DNA of 64,000 nt, taken from Hydractinia symbiolongicarpus. Lineage: Eukaryota; Cnidaria; Hydrozoa; Anthoathecata; Hydractiniidae. The stretch covers positions 28,855,851 to 28,919,850 of the forward strand of contig NC_079877.1 of NCBI RefSeq assembly GCF_029227915.1, given 5' to 3'. The translations under genes were made by a program, and so were the position numbers. The notes beneath the pieces were generated by a model. The model was not told the DNA's origin, ran no database searches, and saw only the letters and a list, made by a program, of their open reading frames with translations. Position 1 is the first letter of the stretch. Every line of letters begins with the position of its first letter. Positions 45,786-56,928 of the stretch are shown here, one piece after another.

Positions 45786-46071
45786 TCTCTCTTTATTAAG
45801 TGCAATTTTTTTGTTTGTGGGAGGATTTCATTCTGCTCGTCCTAGCGTGGTTTTTTCCCTCCGAGATGTGCGTGTTGATTTTTAGGGAATTGCGCTAGAA
45901 ACCTCTTATTCTACATTGATGACTACATCTGTAGTGAATACTAGGTCCTATGTAGATTAATATGGGATGGTATAGCATGGTGCCGGATTAATAGGGATTG
46001 TCGTTGATTTGCTATGACGTCACTGTTGTACGCGCATGCGACTGCGCCAGAAGGAACATTTCCCCATTTCT
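45635..46071 (-). repeat. Polinton right terminal inverted repeat
   Basis: Reverse complement of 31585-32026, including the GGCGCAGTCGCATGCGCGTA and GTGACGTCATAGCAAATCAA blocks without mismatch. It ends near 46071 at CCCATTTCT. Confidence 0.92.
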
Positions 46072-46299
46072 AACTATGTTTGAAATAACTTTTTAAGGAT
46101 TAATTTGAAAAACAGACAACCTTCTTCACTCCGGTTTTTTTTTGTTAGTTGATAAACAACTTGTTTCCATAAGATGCTGCGCGCATTTGGTAAACCGCGG
46201 GTAAAATTAAATTATTTTAACCTTAACGGCCGAAAGCGGCGCTGTAGCATAAATGGCAAATGGACCCCCTGTTTTCTCATTTAGCGGTTTACTTATTTT

Positions 46300-46396
46300 T
46301 TTAGTAAATTTTAGCGTACGGCCACGCCATTAGAAAGTGACCCGTGAGTTGCGTGTCGTGAACTCACAATTTTACTCACGCAAGGGAATTAATATA
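46300..46396 (+). repeat. Dispersed repeat, copy C, split by Tigger
   Basis: Matches copy A at 25835-25945 up to AAGGGAATTAATATA. The match resumes after the Tigger element as TAAGA, so the transposon landed in this repeat. Confidence 0.7.
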
Positions 46397-47845
46397 CAGT
46401 TGACTCTCTCTATCTCGACTACCCTCTATCTCGAACATCTCTCTATCTCGAACCAAAGTCTCGGTCCCTTGGACATTTGTGTAGGCTCTAAGCTATTTTC
46501 CTCTCTTTATCTCGAACCTCTCTATCTCGAATACCTCTCTATCTCGAACCAAAATCTCGGTCCCGTCTGACTGTTTCTCTCTCTATCTCGAACTTTTCCG
46601 GATTTAAGAACCTATTTACACTAAAAATCGAATTAAAATGTTCCATTTTCGAACGAAAATGTTTGACGTTCGAATTCTAAAGTCACTCACAAAACATTGT
46701 TTACAGTGTTTTGAACCAGAAACCTTCTTGAGGTGAAGATGTCGGCTTTAAAAAAAAAAAACTCAATAACGTTTCTTTTATTCAATACACATCACAAAAG
46801 AAAAGTTGGATGATTAGTGAAATATTTGAAAACTGGGTCCGGAAACTGGACCAAAAGTTTCGTGTAGACGGGAGAAAAATCGTTCTTATAATCGACAACT
46901 GTCCAGCACACCCATCGATCTCGAACTTAACAAACATTCATCTCGTTTTTTGCCCCCTAACACAACGTCTGTGTTGCAACCGATGGACCAAGGTGTCATA
47001 CGAAGTCTAAAAGCGCATTATCGAAGGAGAGTTGTACGTTTGCTGTACAGTGCTTTGGAGAACAACAAACCTTTGCCAAAGATTTCAATTTTAAGCGGAA
47101 TGAAGATACTGGCTGATTCTTGGGAGGCTGTAACTAAACAAACCATCATCAATTGTTTTAAGAAATCTGGAATCTCTTCTACAGGACAACAGGATGCTAT
47201 TGCTGATTCGGATGACCCATTTAAAGATCTTCAAGAAAGTTTGGATGATTTAAGAGAGGCTGATCCATCATTGGTACCAAATGATCTCAGTGCTAATGAT
47301 CTTGTGACCTTGGATGATGAGGTTATCGCAACCGCCCCTCAAATCTCTAATGAGGATATCATTGATGAATTTCGGAAATCTCAGGACGACGAAGCTGAAG
47401 ACGATGGCAGTGACATGGAGGATGATTCATTTGATATAGTTGTCGAAAAACCATCAAGATCAAAAGTCGAGTGTAGTATTGATCTTTTGAAAGATCTAGC
47501 AATGTGTTGCGAAAAAGGCAATGAAATGCAAATGCTTATCTCCAAATTCGAAAAAATGTATAATGAAGACAGAGTGGCATCACTTAAACAAAAAGACATA
47601 ACCGATTTCTTTAAATGAAGCTGTAAATTTATTTTATGTATTTATTTTAAAAGAAGTCTTGTGCATTGAATATTAACATTTTAACATCTCTCATTGACCT
47701 CTATCAACTCCCGATACACTGAAGGTTAAAAATACGTTTTTTACGAAAAAATCCAATTTTTGTCAATTTTTCTCTATCTCGAACTTTCTCTATCTCGAAC
47801 AAATTTTCTGGTCTCTTGCGAGTTCGAGATAGAGAGAGTCAACTG
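46397..47845. mobile_element. Defective Tigger/pogo (Tc1-mariner superfamily) element
   Basis: Ends CAGTTGACTCTCTCTATCTC (left) and its inverse GAGATAGAGAGAGTCAACTG (right), with TA on both sides. Subterminal repeats of CTCTATCTCGAAC recur six or more times at the left. The coding region keeps only the back half of a DDE/DDD transposase. Confidence 0.88.
46739..47618 (+). pseudogene. Tigger-type transposase remnant
   Basis: The N-terminal CENP-B-like DNA-binding part and the first catalytic Asp are missing: after MSALKKKNSITF the text jumps to YTSQKKSWMISEIFENW. The second catalytic Asp is in LIIDNCPAH. A frameshift near 46950 leads to PPNTTSVLQPMDQGVIRSLK, with the third Asp (PMDQG). The acidic tail runs to 47618. 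Internal deletion plus frameshift make it inactive. Confidence 0.85.
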
Positions 47846-47847
47846 TA

Positions 47848-50271
47848 TAAGATACCCATTCTCGTCCACAGAGCTCATTGAGATAAAACATAGGTTTACC
47901 TCAAAGAGCTCTGGGGAAGAATATGGTATATAGCATGATAAATCTTACCCAAATTTAATTTTGAGAGAATTTATTTTCTCAAATTTACGTGGGTATTAGA
48001 TTTCGCAGAATGGATGTAACGAGCGAATTTCGCCAATATATTTTCCCGAAAAAATAAGCACACTTAGTCACCGTAACTGTTACAGCTAATCAACTATATC
48101 AAAGATAATCTTCATATACAACTCAACCATATCCACAAAACAGCAAATGTCTTCAACGCCATTAGCCTTTAAATTAATGCTGTTAACCATAGTGAAACGA
48201 GTGGACCTATGCGCGAATCGATCTAACCCTAGTATACACGCTTTTTTCGTCCATGTAGCTCTGACGGAAGGGAAACAAGTGTCCGCGGTTCATTAATCCT
48301 GAATCCCTTGTGCTTAAGTGATGAAACTTAGCACAGTTGTAGAATGCTTAATTCAAACTCATTCCAGGTAAAAATTTAATTTGTTGACGTCACGGAGTCA
48401 GAAATGACGTTAAACATATCTAAAAACATATCATATCATGTGAAATACGAGAAAATTGAAATGGTACAAAATTAGGTACATTTTTGCTTGGGGCTGGCTG
48501 AATTTTTATAGAAAGGCAATGAAAATATAAGTTTTTTTTCCAAAATTTTTAATGTTGTGATTGCGTTCGTGCTGATAAACGGTTTTCTTTCTTAGTTGTG
48601 ACATATGTCATGTAAGAAATGTTAAAAGTAATGTTTTTGCTATGTATTTCAGCAATTTGTTTCAATCATATTTAGTGAATTCGGGTAGCCATAAGCATTT
48701 CTTTTTTTCTCTATTCTCGAAAACCATTTTATTGCCGCCATTACATGGTCTGCATTTTCTGGGTGGGCAGAAGGTCGTAGTAGCCATAATAACTTGTGGG
48801 ATTTGTCCTACCTAATTGAAAAATCAGTCAAAGCAAGGTAGCTATATTGCCAGCTGTGTATAATTTTATTTTTAAGAAATTAGGCGAGAGTTAGTTCAGT
48901 TATAGCAATAAACATCATAGAACATTCTGCTATAGCTCTTCCTAGACAGGATCCCCTAGGTTCACAAGCGAAAGCTTTTTACAACCGATTATGGTTGCAG
49001 ATTATGGTTAAATACATATAGCTACATCTTGTTGTGATGAACTAAAATGCTTTTGTTTAGAGTCACATTTCCGTTAATAAAATTAATGACTATGTGCTCT
49101 AAAAATAGAGCTGTATGCAATTTCCCCTTTATGAAAGGTTCACTAATGTCCTCAATACCGCAACTATATAGCTATAGGTACAAGATAATTATGTTTTTCC
49201 TAGCCCTATCCAGGGCTATTTCAGCGATACATATAAAAAAATTTTTTCCAGAAATATTGACGCTTATGTCACGTAAAGAAAGAAATAGTTCCTTTAAAGC
49301 TTTATTTTATCCCTTGTGAATATTAATGTTTCATAAAAAAAAACAATAAGAATTCACAAATTTTCATCACTCTAACACGTGCCCAACAAAGTCAAACTGG
49401 CCGCAGCACTTCAGTTATGCTGTTTATTAACATTCTATATTACACTAATTTATACGCAAATTAATTTATCAGCAGTTTAGCTTATGTTTGAGTTAGCTGT
49501 AGAAAAGTGGGACCCATATGCGGATTAGCTTATCCGCGGGTGGTCATATCTCTCTGGACTAGCATGCGTTTAAAAGGAATCTTAATTGTCCAATATCTTA
49601 CAACGTGTGTGTTTCATGCAAGTTTGTGCTGTAGAAGATGAATCGTTCTTTATTGCTTGTTGATGGATTGAGGATTGAGATTGAAAAGATACAGTGTGTC
49701 GTGATAAAAAATAATATTTATAAATTTGTTTGCATGTTCATACTTTCTTATGAAAGTGCTCGAAACAAGAAACAATCACCTCGGTATACACATATCTGCA
49801 TTTATGCATGGTTAAAACAGCGTATTTTTGAATCTACAATACGCGTTTAGAAAAAAAATGCGACTATAAGATTCTAACGAAACAAAATGTTGCAAAGCAG
49901 ATGATTGGACGTACAGGTTATGGTGGAAAGTAGTGGAAAGGATACGAAGACTTTAATAATAACGGGAGAGTGGGTCGTGGGTTTAGCAGATGAAAATGTA
50001 AAAGCTAACCAAGGCAATATTCTAAATTCTAAACTTACTATAAAAATTTGTCTCATTTTTGGATGAGCGAGTTACAAAGGAGTATTAAAAAAAATTGTAG
50101 TGTCCAGTTATATAGAATAACAATGTTTGAAACCGTACACGAGTTGTGACGTAATCACAATATTTACTTGGTTGATGATGTTCAAGTGTGATGTCGTGTG
50201 AAACGGTCACCGATTGTTGTTAATCTACAAACAGGATGAGAAAGCACGTTAGTTAACAACAACTAGAAAAC
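47848..50271. other. Intergenic, AT-rich
   Basis: No gene supported. Small open frames at 49047-49319 and 49638-49850 show no motif, splice structure or repeats. A CT-rich microsatellite follows inside the next gene's intron (about 50459-50492). Confidence 0.5.
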
Positions 50272-51621
50272 ATGGAGAATTTAGAACGAAGAAAAATTGT
50301 CAAGAGTGTTACTAATATTTTTGCTGTCACTGCGTTGGTAAGTCAAAAGTAAACATTTGTTTACCATAGGTAAAAAAAAGTTATAAAAGATTAGCAGATG
50401 GTGTTAAAATCAATACATTTCAAATACAAACACATTACCTTATTAGCTTAAACATCTGGTCTCTCTCTCTCTCTTTCTCTATCTCTCTCTGGATTTAGGT
50501 AGTAAGCAAAAAATAAAATTTTAACTGCAAGAAAAGAAATTTTTGTTGCTAATGACAAGAAAAATGTTTACGTAATAGTTATTGGCTTCGAGGAAAAATA
50601 AAACCTTCTGTTGGGTGTATTTAAAAAAAATCATTTCATATCGTTAATAAGACATTTTGGTTCATATGAAAACAGCTTTTGCGCTCTTGGGCTAACTGTC
50701 ACTATGATTTATCAAATACTGGATAATTTTATATAATTATAATTCAATCTCTCAGCGTCAATCTAAAATAATTGAATATATTGGTTATGTTTTTAGGTCG
50801 ATTTTTGCTTCAGCTTTCCAATGATAGTTTATTTAATTCGAACAAAACAATTCACTGACACATCAGCTCTGATTGGCTGCATGCAGATCATGTGTTTACT
50901 TTTTCTATCAGTAATATCTGCATTTCTTATACTGAAATCCAAAAACCAATACCACGAGAGAATCGATGCCATAGGAGCATGGGTGATTGTACATGTCGTC
51001 AATATTATTGGCAATGTCAGCATAATAACATTTCAAGTAAGACCAAATCCTTCGATTATTCTTGAAACATCCCTACCCATAACTTTGTTCATATGTTGGA
51101 AAGGTTTGTTTGTTTTGATTGAAATCATCGCAACTCTGACTTCATTTTACATATCACACAAACCAGTCACTTACCATCAACAAAGAGAAACTATTCTGCA
51201 CCGTCATAACCGATCAAACGAAACAGCAACAGAAAACAATAGAGAACAGAACAATACTACTTTAAACCAATCAAATTTTAATAGCCATGAAAATAGACCA
51301 ATCGGTGTGACATGTAACGGATCAAATCTTGGGCAAATGAATCATGGTTATGGTTCCTATCCTTCTCTTTCTCAAGAAACTGATGCTAGACACGCACGAA
51401 ATTGTCGTTACGAACCGCAATTATCGCCTAACGCAACTAATCATTCTTCTCTCGATAACACGAGGCACGCAAATAGAAAGCGATATTCATACCCATCTTA
51501 CATGTTTCCAACTGAACACGCAATAACACGCATGTTAGAATCAAATAACAGACACGACGCACAGGTCCATCCATTTGGGACTGAAAATGGTTCATTACCT
51601 TCCAAATCCACAAACTTTTAA
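50272..51621 (+). CDS. Four-transmembrane protein with Asn-rich cytoplasmic tail
   Basis: Two exons, 50272-50337 and 50797-51621 (GTAAGT donor, TTTTTAG acceptor, phase 0), give 296 residues. Four hydrophobic segments are seen: about 12-38 (FAVTALVDFCFSFPMIVYLI), 47-70 (GCMQIMCLLFLSVISAFLIL), 81-105 and 113-140. The remaining 150 residues are hydrophilic, rich in Asn, Ser and His, with HGYGSYPSLS and RYSYPSYMFP that look like Tyr-based sorting or kinase sites. The layout is that of a tetraspan protein, but no tetraspanin CCG or claudin W-GLW-C-C motif is present, so the family is unknown. The intron carries a CT microsatellite. Confidence 0.65.
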
Positions 51622-54600
51622 CATAAAGATCAGGAACATGCTTGACTGAAGTTGAAGATGAAGTTATCAAGCGAAACCCACAACAAAAGATTCTGGGAAT
51701 ACGGTAACAGAAATGGGAGAGAAATTACTTAAAATATATGATGCAAGTGATAGCACTTCTACAATAACTTGTGCTGATAAACATAAAAAAATGCAACATA
51801 AAAACTGTATTCAGTTGATGACGTCACGTTTTTCAGCTACATAGTTTTAATAACAGAATAATATTTGTTTAATTGTTAGTTGTTTTAGTAGAAATTACTC
51901 AATGAATATTTAGTCAAAGCAGGCCAGTCTTCTTAACTAAAAAAATATTTAAGCTAAACTCAAAGAAAGTTTTACCTCTCCGTTGTTAATGGACTTTACG
52001 ATTTGAGGGGAAAAGGATTCTTTGAGACTGCAAACGTCCCGCAAACTTCGTGTCGGTGATGTGATGGCATGCAGATAGAATCTACTGACTTTTAACAAAT
52101 ATTGAGAGTTTTCGTGACGTGAGTGCATAGATAAATCAAAGCATAATAAAGTTTTTTAATCAATAAAAAGTCAAACTGAGACAAGGTACTATTTCAAGTA
52201 TCACTTACAAAAAACAAACACAGTGTTATTTTTAAGATAAACATATAGAATGAAAGTGATGAAAGAGCTATATCAATCCAATAAATTTTGACAATAGTTG
52301 TAACAAATACGTTTCAATGCAGGTCGTTTTAGACTTCTCCAGCAAAGAAAAATGGAGTCCATTCAGACACTAAAAAAACCTTCACGCATATTTCTTTTAA
52401 TTTGTAGAATTAGTGATGTATACATAAAACCTTTCTTCCAACTTCAGAAAGGCGATTAGGCAACTTTCGGAACATATTTTTTAGTTTTACTCTACTTCAC
52501 GTTTTTTTCATTCGCTCTCGTATGCCAACACAATTTTTACTTACTCGAAGTAGATTAAAGAAGAATTATCATATAGATTGACAATTTATGAATTCAGCAG
52601 GCTGTGTGATTTGCAATTCTGAGCTTTGCAAAGTAATCCTAACATATCTAAACAACCCTTTGTTTAGATATCGTATCTTAGCGGTTACAGCATAACAGAT
52701 TTGTCGTCTGAACAGAAATTAAAGAAAATCAATTTCTACATTTAGATACACATGATTTTCTCAGTGGCAAAATTTCTCCTTAGGCGAGTGCCGAAGTGGC
52801 CGAAGTCTAAATCCGCCCCTGAAATGAGAAAAATTGATAGCATTCTAACAGAGACAACAAAGGAGGTTTGGGTGTAGACTGTAACAAATTTAAAAGAGAC
52901 GTAACGAGAAATTGAGCTACTCAACGATACTAAGCATCTCTTTTATTTTTTTACTTATTATTATTTAGTTTTTCCTCCACTAAATTTTGTAAACCTAATA
53001 TTCTTTGGCGTGAAATAGGTCTTTAAAAACTTATGCGTATTCAATAGACAAATACATTTTATTCGTATACTTTCTTACGAAAATATTAGGTTAAAAAATT
53101 GTAACATTTACAGCTCTTCGTTTCTCCGTTATTTATAACATACTTTTGGTTCGTGCTTGCTATTTAATTCTATAATACAATAAGCTGTCTGAGATTATGG
53201 TATTATGGTACTGAATAAGTATAATATTATCGGAATTCCGTAAAGATGTCAAATTTTTTTGTCCAGTGACGGAAACTTTTTCAACAAACGATTCTCTCCA
53301 ACTAATTTATTCCCTTAAACCATTTATATAGAAAAATGCAATTTTGGGTATAGTTTTTAAATCCATAAAAAACTAAAAAACAAGAAATTCGAAAAGGTCT
53401 ATACCATTTCTCAAAGAAGATTACCACCTATTTTTTCCGTCTTTAAATAATATTATTAAGTCAAAAACAAGCGAGTTTATCAAAGTTTCTTTCTACGATA
53501 AAAAGCCTAAAATCCCTCCCTAAAATCCGAATTTAATATCGGGGGAAATCAGGTTAGTCAGATTTCAAAACTTTACATGATAGAGTTTAACGATTAATGG
53601 TTAAGGCGTATGGTTTTTTGTTATTGTAAATTTTAAATCACGTTAAAAGGCACAAATACTGGTTTAAAAGCTGGATTTTCACCTAAAGACGGTGTAGAGA
53701 AGAATAACTGTTGATAACATTTATATTATGACGGACACTTTTACCAAGGAGGTTTTAAATAATTTTGCCAACATCGATCCAGTAACAGCGTGGTACAACT
53801 GGCTGGCTATGTCTTATAACAAACATTCCTGTTTCTATGGCTGTACTTCCATTAGTGCTTGTACTATATATTTTTATTAATTGACTTGTCCTTAAACAAT
53901 TGCAGAAAGCTTATCTTATTTTTATTTGGTGTTCACTGCTTGCCTTGTTTTGCAACACAGTTTTGATGACAGAACAATGGATATGGAAATATTTGTTTTG
54001 TCTCATTTCACTTTTGACTCCCTTCAAAGATGTTTCGCCATCTTCTTTAAAATGCTTTGTCTATTTTCTGAATCAATTACCGTTTCATCAACACAACTTC
54101 TCACAGATATACATCGGTCATTTTAATGCTGCAATTATAAAATCATCACCTGTACGCTGCAGTAGTGTGCTGCATTTTTGTACTCTTCTAAAATCGAGCG
54201 GTGGATCTATTGCTGCGTAACTGTGTGAATTTCACCACTTATACTAAACATTCCTAGTTTCCATATAAAACACACTTAAGAAAGATTGAATTCTGGAAGC
54301 CACTATGTTGCTGATATGTGATTGAAAATATAGTACTGGTGATATTTTTTGTGATTCTTTAAGCCAATTCTAAAAAGTAAGCAGTCGCGAATTAATTATT
54401 TCTCAATGTGGAAACGTCGTTAAATAATCGTTAAATTGTCGTTACGTTGTCGTTAAGTTGTCGTTAAAGTAATTTACCAGGCTTAAAGAAAAATTTATGA
54501 TTTTATTCTGACAACATTTACTAAAACTTTCATTTTCAAACATTTAACGAGTTGCTCTTGCATCCTATTATATCGATATAACTCACGCTCGTCTGTCAGT

Positions 54601-56928
54601 CTATGTTTTCATAACAAAAACGGCCCTTGTATGGGCAGTTCTCAGCACAAAACTCAGTGAACGTTGACTAAATTTTAGCTCACTTACTAATTTCTTTTGA
54701 CAACTAACATTTGTTACCGAGCAACCATCGTTCCACATCTTTTTCTGCTGGTTGTGTTTATTCGCCGATTTTGCTATCCCTTTTATATTACCATCAAATT
54801 TCCCCAAAACTAACAAAAACTATGTTGTTAAAAATTGGTAAAAATAAGTAAATCTTGTGAATATTCTATTGACTAAAAATTTTGCCCACTTGTTTAGTCA
54901 AATAATATGTTGGGAAGCCGAGGTGCATCATGGGAGATGTTATTCTACATAAAAATTAATTCGAGTTTTTATTACGTCCACAAGATTAATGGATTAATGG
55001 AGTTTATTTGTTAACACGTTTGTATTGATTGCAAAACCATACTTCCATACGTCCACAACATTAATGGATTCCCTTATTAATTTTAGGAGTTCATTAGTAA
55101 ACACGTCTGTATTGAATGCAAAACCGTACTTAGTGGTTATCCTATAGAAAGCCGGATATATTGCGCTTAAACATTTATGATTCGATATAAATTCATTGAA
55201 CTAACACTTCTATGTAGTCGAGTTCGGTAACTACATTGAAAGATAATCGTAAAATTTTTATTATCATTCATATTGTGTGCTGTAATCTTCGCTTAATTCC
55301 TTCTCGTAGCAACCTTACTCGCAACGAAAGCTTCTTTCTTTCTTTGTAAAGTACAACTGCAGGAGTATATGAAGGCTATCCGATGTATTGTTAAATGGTC
55401 TTGCAAATCTTAAATGTGGAAATGTTATGTTGGACTTTAAATGTGTGAACCTAAGTTTTTTTAACATGATTTGGCCTTTAACCACTGCCTTGTATTTTTT
55501 ACTCTTCAATGCGTGACATCAACTCCCTGCGTGATAATATTTCCCACTGCTTGACAATTTACCACTGCGTGATAATATTTACCACGGCAACCAGAGCAAA
55601 TTGTTTTCATAGAGGTATAGTTGTTCTAGAAAAACAAACTAATTAACAGTCTGTACATATTAAAAAACAATAACACAGGGTTGGGAAAAAATTTTTATAA
55701 AGGCGCAACACATAAAATGGAGTCCCAAATCGTTATTGTCGCTATTGATGTTCAAACAGTGTTTCTCCCAAAAAAATTGAGACCATTACTCCCCTACCCC
55801 CACTCCTTTACATACGCCGGTTTAACCAGTCTTGAATAATCTGCAAATGGGTATCAAACAAAATAAAAATAATTATTTTTTTCAACCAGTAATTGGAAAA
55901 AAAGAAAGAACATAAAATACGGAAATTCTTAAGGAAAGAAAGAATTTGGCAGTTTAGCTAATATTTTAGTCGCAAGTCTACGAAAGTAGCCGTTTTTGAA
56001 GAAAAGAACATTTTGCGGTTTACAAAAGTGACGAATACTGTTTCATCTAGTTCCGGTCAGTTTCTATTTAACTTATAGCAGCGAAATTCTTAGAGACCAC
56101 TTTTATACTTAAAATGGCAAAATTGGAGGCGTTACGTGTTTATTAAATGGCTCCTAAAATTTTTGCGATTACGGTTGACCTTTCTTTTGTGGCAAAAAGT
56201 ATTCGTTTCCAAAAGCACTTTGTTTCCTTACAGTGCATGATCGAAAAACCTGGTGAATGATTTTAAAGAAATTTTTATTGAATGGTGGTCAATTTAAAGA
56301 AATATCATACCAGATATTTCGCAAAATTATTTCTAGAGTTGTAGAACACGGATTCATCTCAGATAGCTACCTAAAGCTGGCGAACCAAGAGAGGGAAATA
56401 AAAGTTTTCTGTTTTTGATTGAAGCGCAGTAGCATGTGTTGATGTTACTCAGCTAAGTTTCTGCATTTGTCAACAGAGGAAAGAATGAAAGTGATTGGTT
56501 CTCAAAACTCATCATTGCTATCATTTAAATAATTACAAAAATTAAAGTAATAAAAACCGTGATAAGAAATAAGCTGATAAAAAAAATCTCAGAGTATGTA
56601 AATTCCTTCGACTTAAAATCCTGAAGTTAGTAATGTAATTTGTGAAAGAGCGCTGTCATAGACAGATGCTTATTAAATGGCCTCCATTTGTCATTATTCT
56701 ATTGTCATATTTATTCAAACCAGAAGGAGACAGAGATTTTTATTAGCTTAATTGAATGTTTATGAACGAAAATGCGGTGAAAGCTATCACATTGTGTTCT
56801 GTTTTATACCATATTACGTTACTATGGTTACCAAGTAGAGAGATAAATCTGTATCTTTGCAAAAAGTTTTTTTTATTTGATAGAATCAAAATTGTTGTTG
56901 TTTGACTAAAATGAAGAGATGATGAGAA
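51622..56928. other. Intergenic with minor tandem repeats
   Basis: No supported gene. An ATG frame at about 53728 (MTDTFTKEVLNNFANIDPV) and the frame 53900-54220 might be parts of something but lack a convincing splice chain. Short tandem GTCGTTAA units lie at 54415-54475, and GCGTGATAATATTT units at 55510-55590. Confidence 0.5.
54970..55140. repeat. Tandem duplication of about 80-100 bp
   Basis: TACGTCCACAAGATTAATGG ... GTTTGTATTGATTGCAAAAC and TACGTCCACAACATTAATGG ... GTCTGTATTGAATGCAAAAC are consecutive copies. Confidence 0.7.

Larger units (their letters stand above)
31585..46071. mobile_element. Polinton/Maverick element, decayed, about 14.5 kb
   Basis: Terminal inverted repeats of about 440 bp start AGARATGGG at both ends. 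Inside are the Polinton/adintovirus hallmark genes: protein-primed DNA polymerase B, FtsK/HerA-type packaging ATPase and a capsid-like protein, with a BRO-N-type protein and several small proteins on both strands. Almost every long gene has stops or frameshifts, so the copy is an endogenous fossil. No integrase (rve) or Ad-type cysteine protease reading frame was seen, although most Polintons have both. Six-base target duplications are expected; the flanks AAACTT and AACTAT do not match, so the duplication has decayed or the ends are slightly off. Confidence 0.92.

Noticed and set aside
31579-46077. Six-base target duplication of the Polinton
   Set aside because: Flanks AAACTT and AACTAT do not match; not claimed.
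53900-54220. Hydrophobic 106-residue open frame after a short ATG frame at 53728
   Set aside because: No consistent splice junction joins them and no family pattern is visible.
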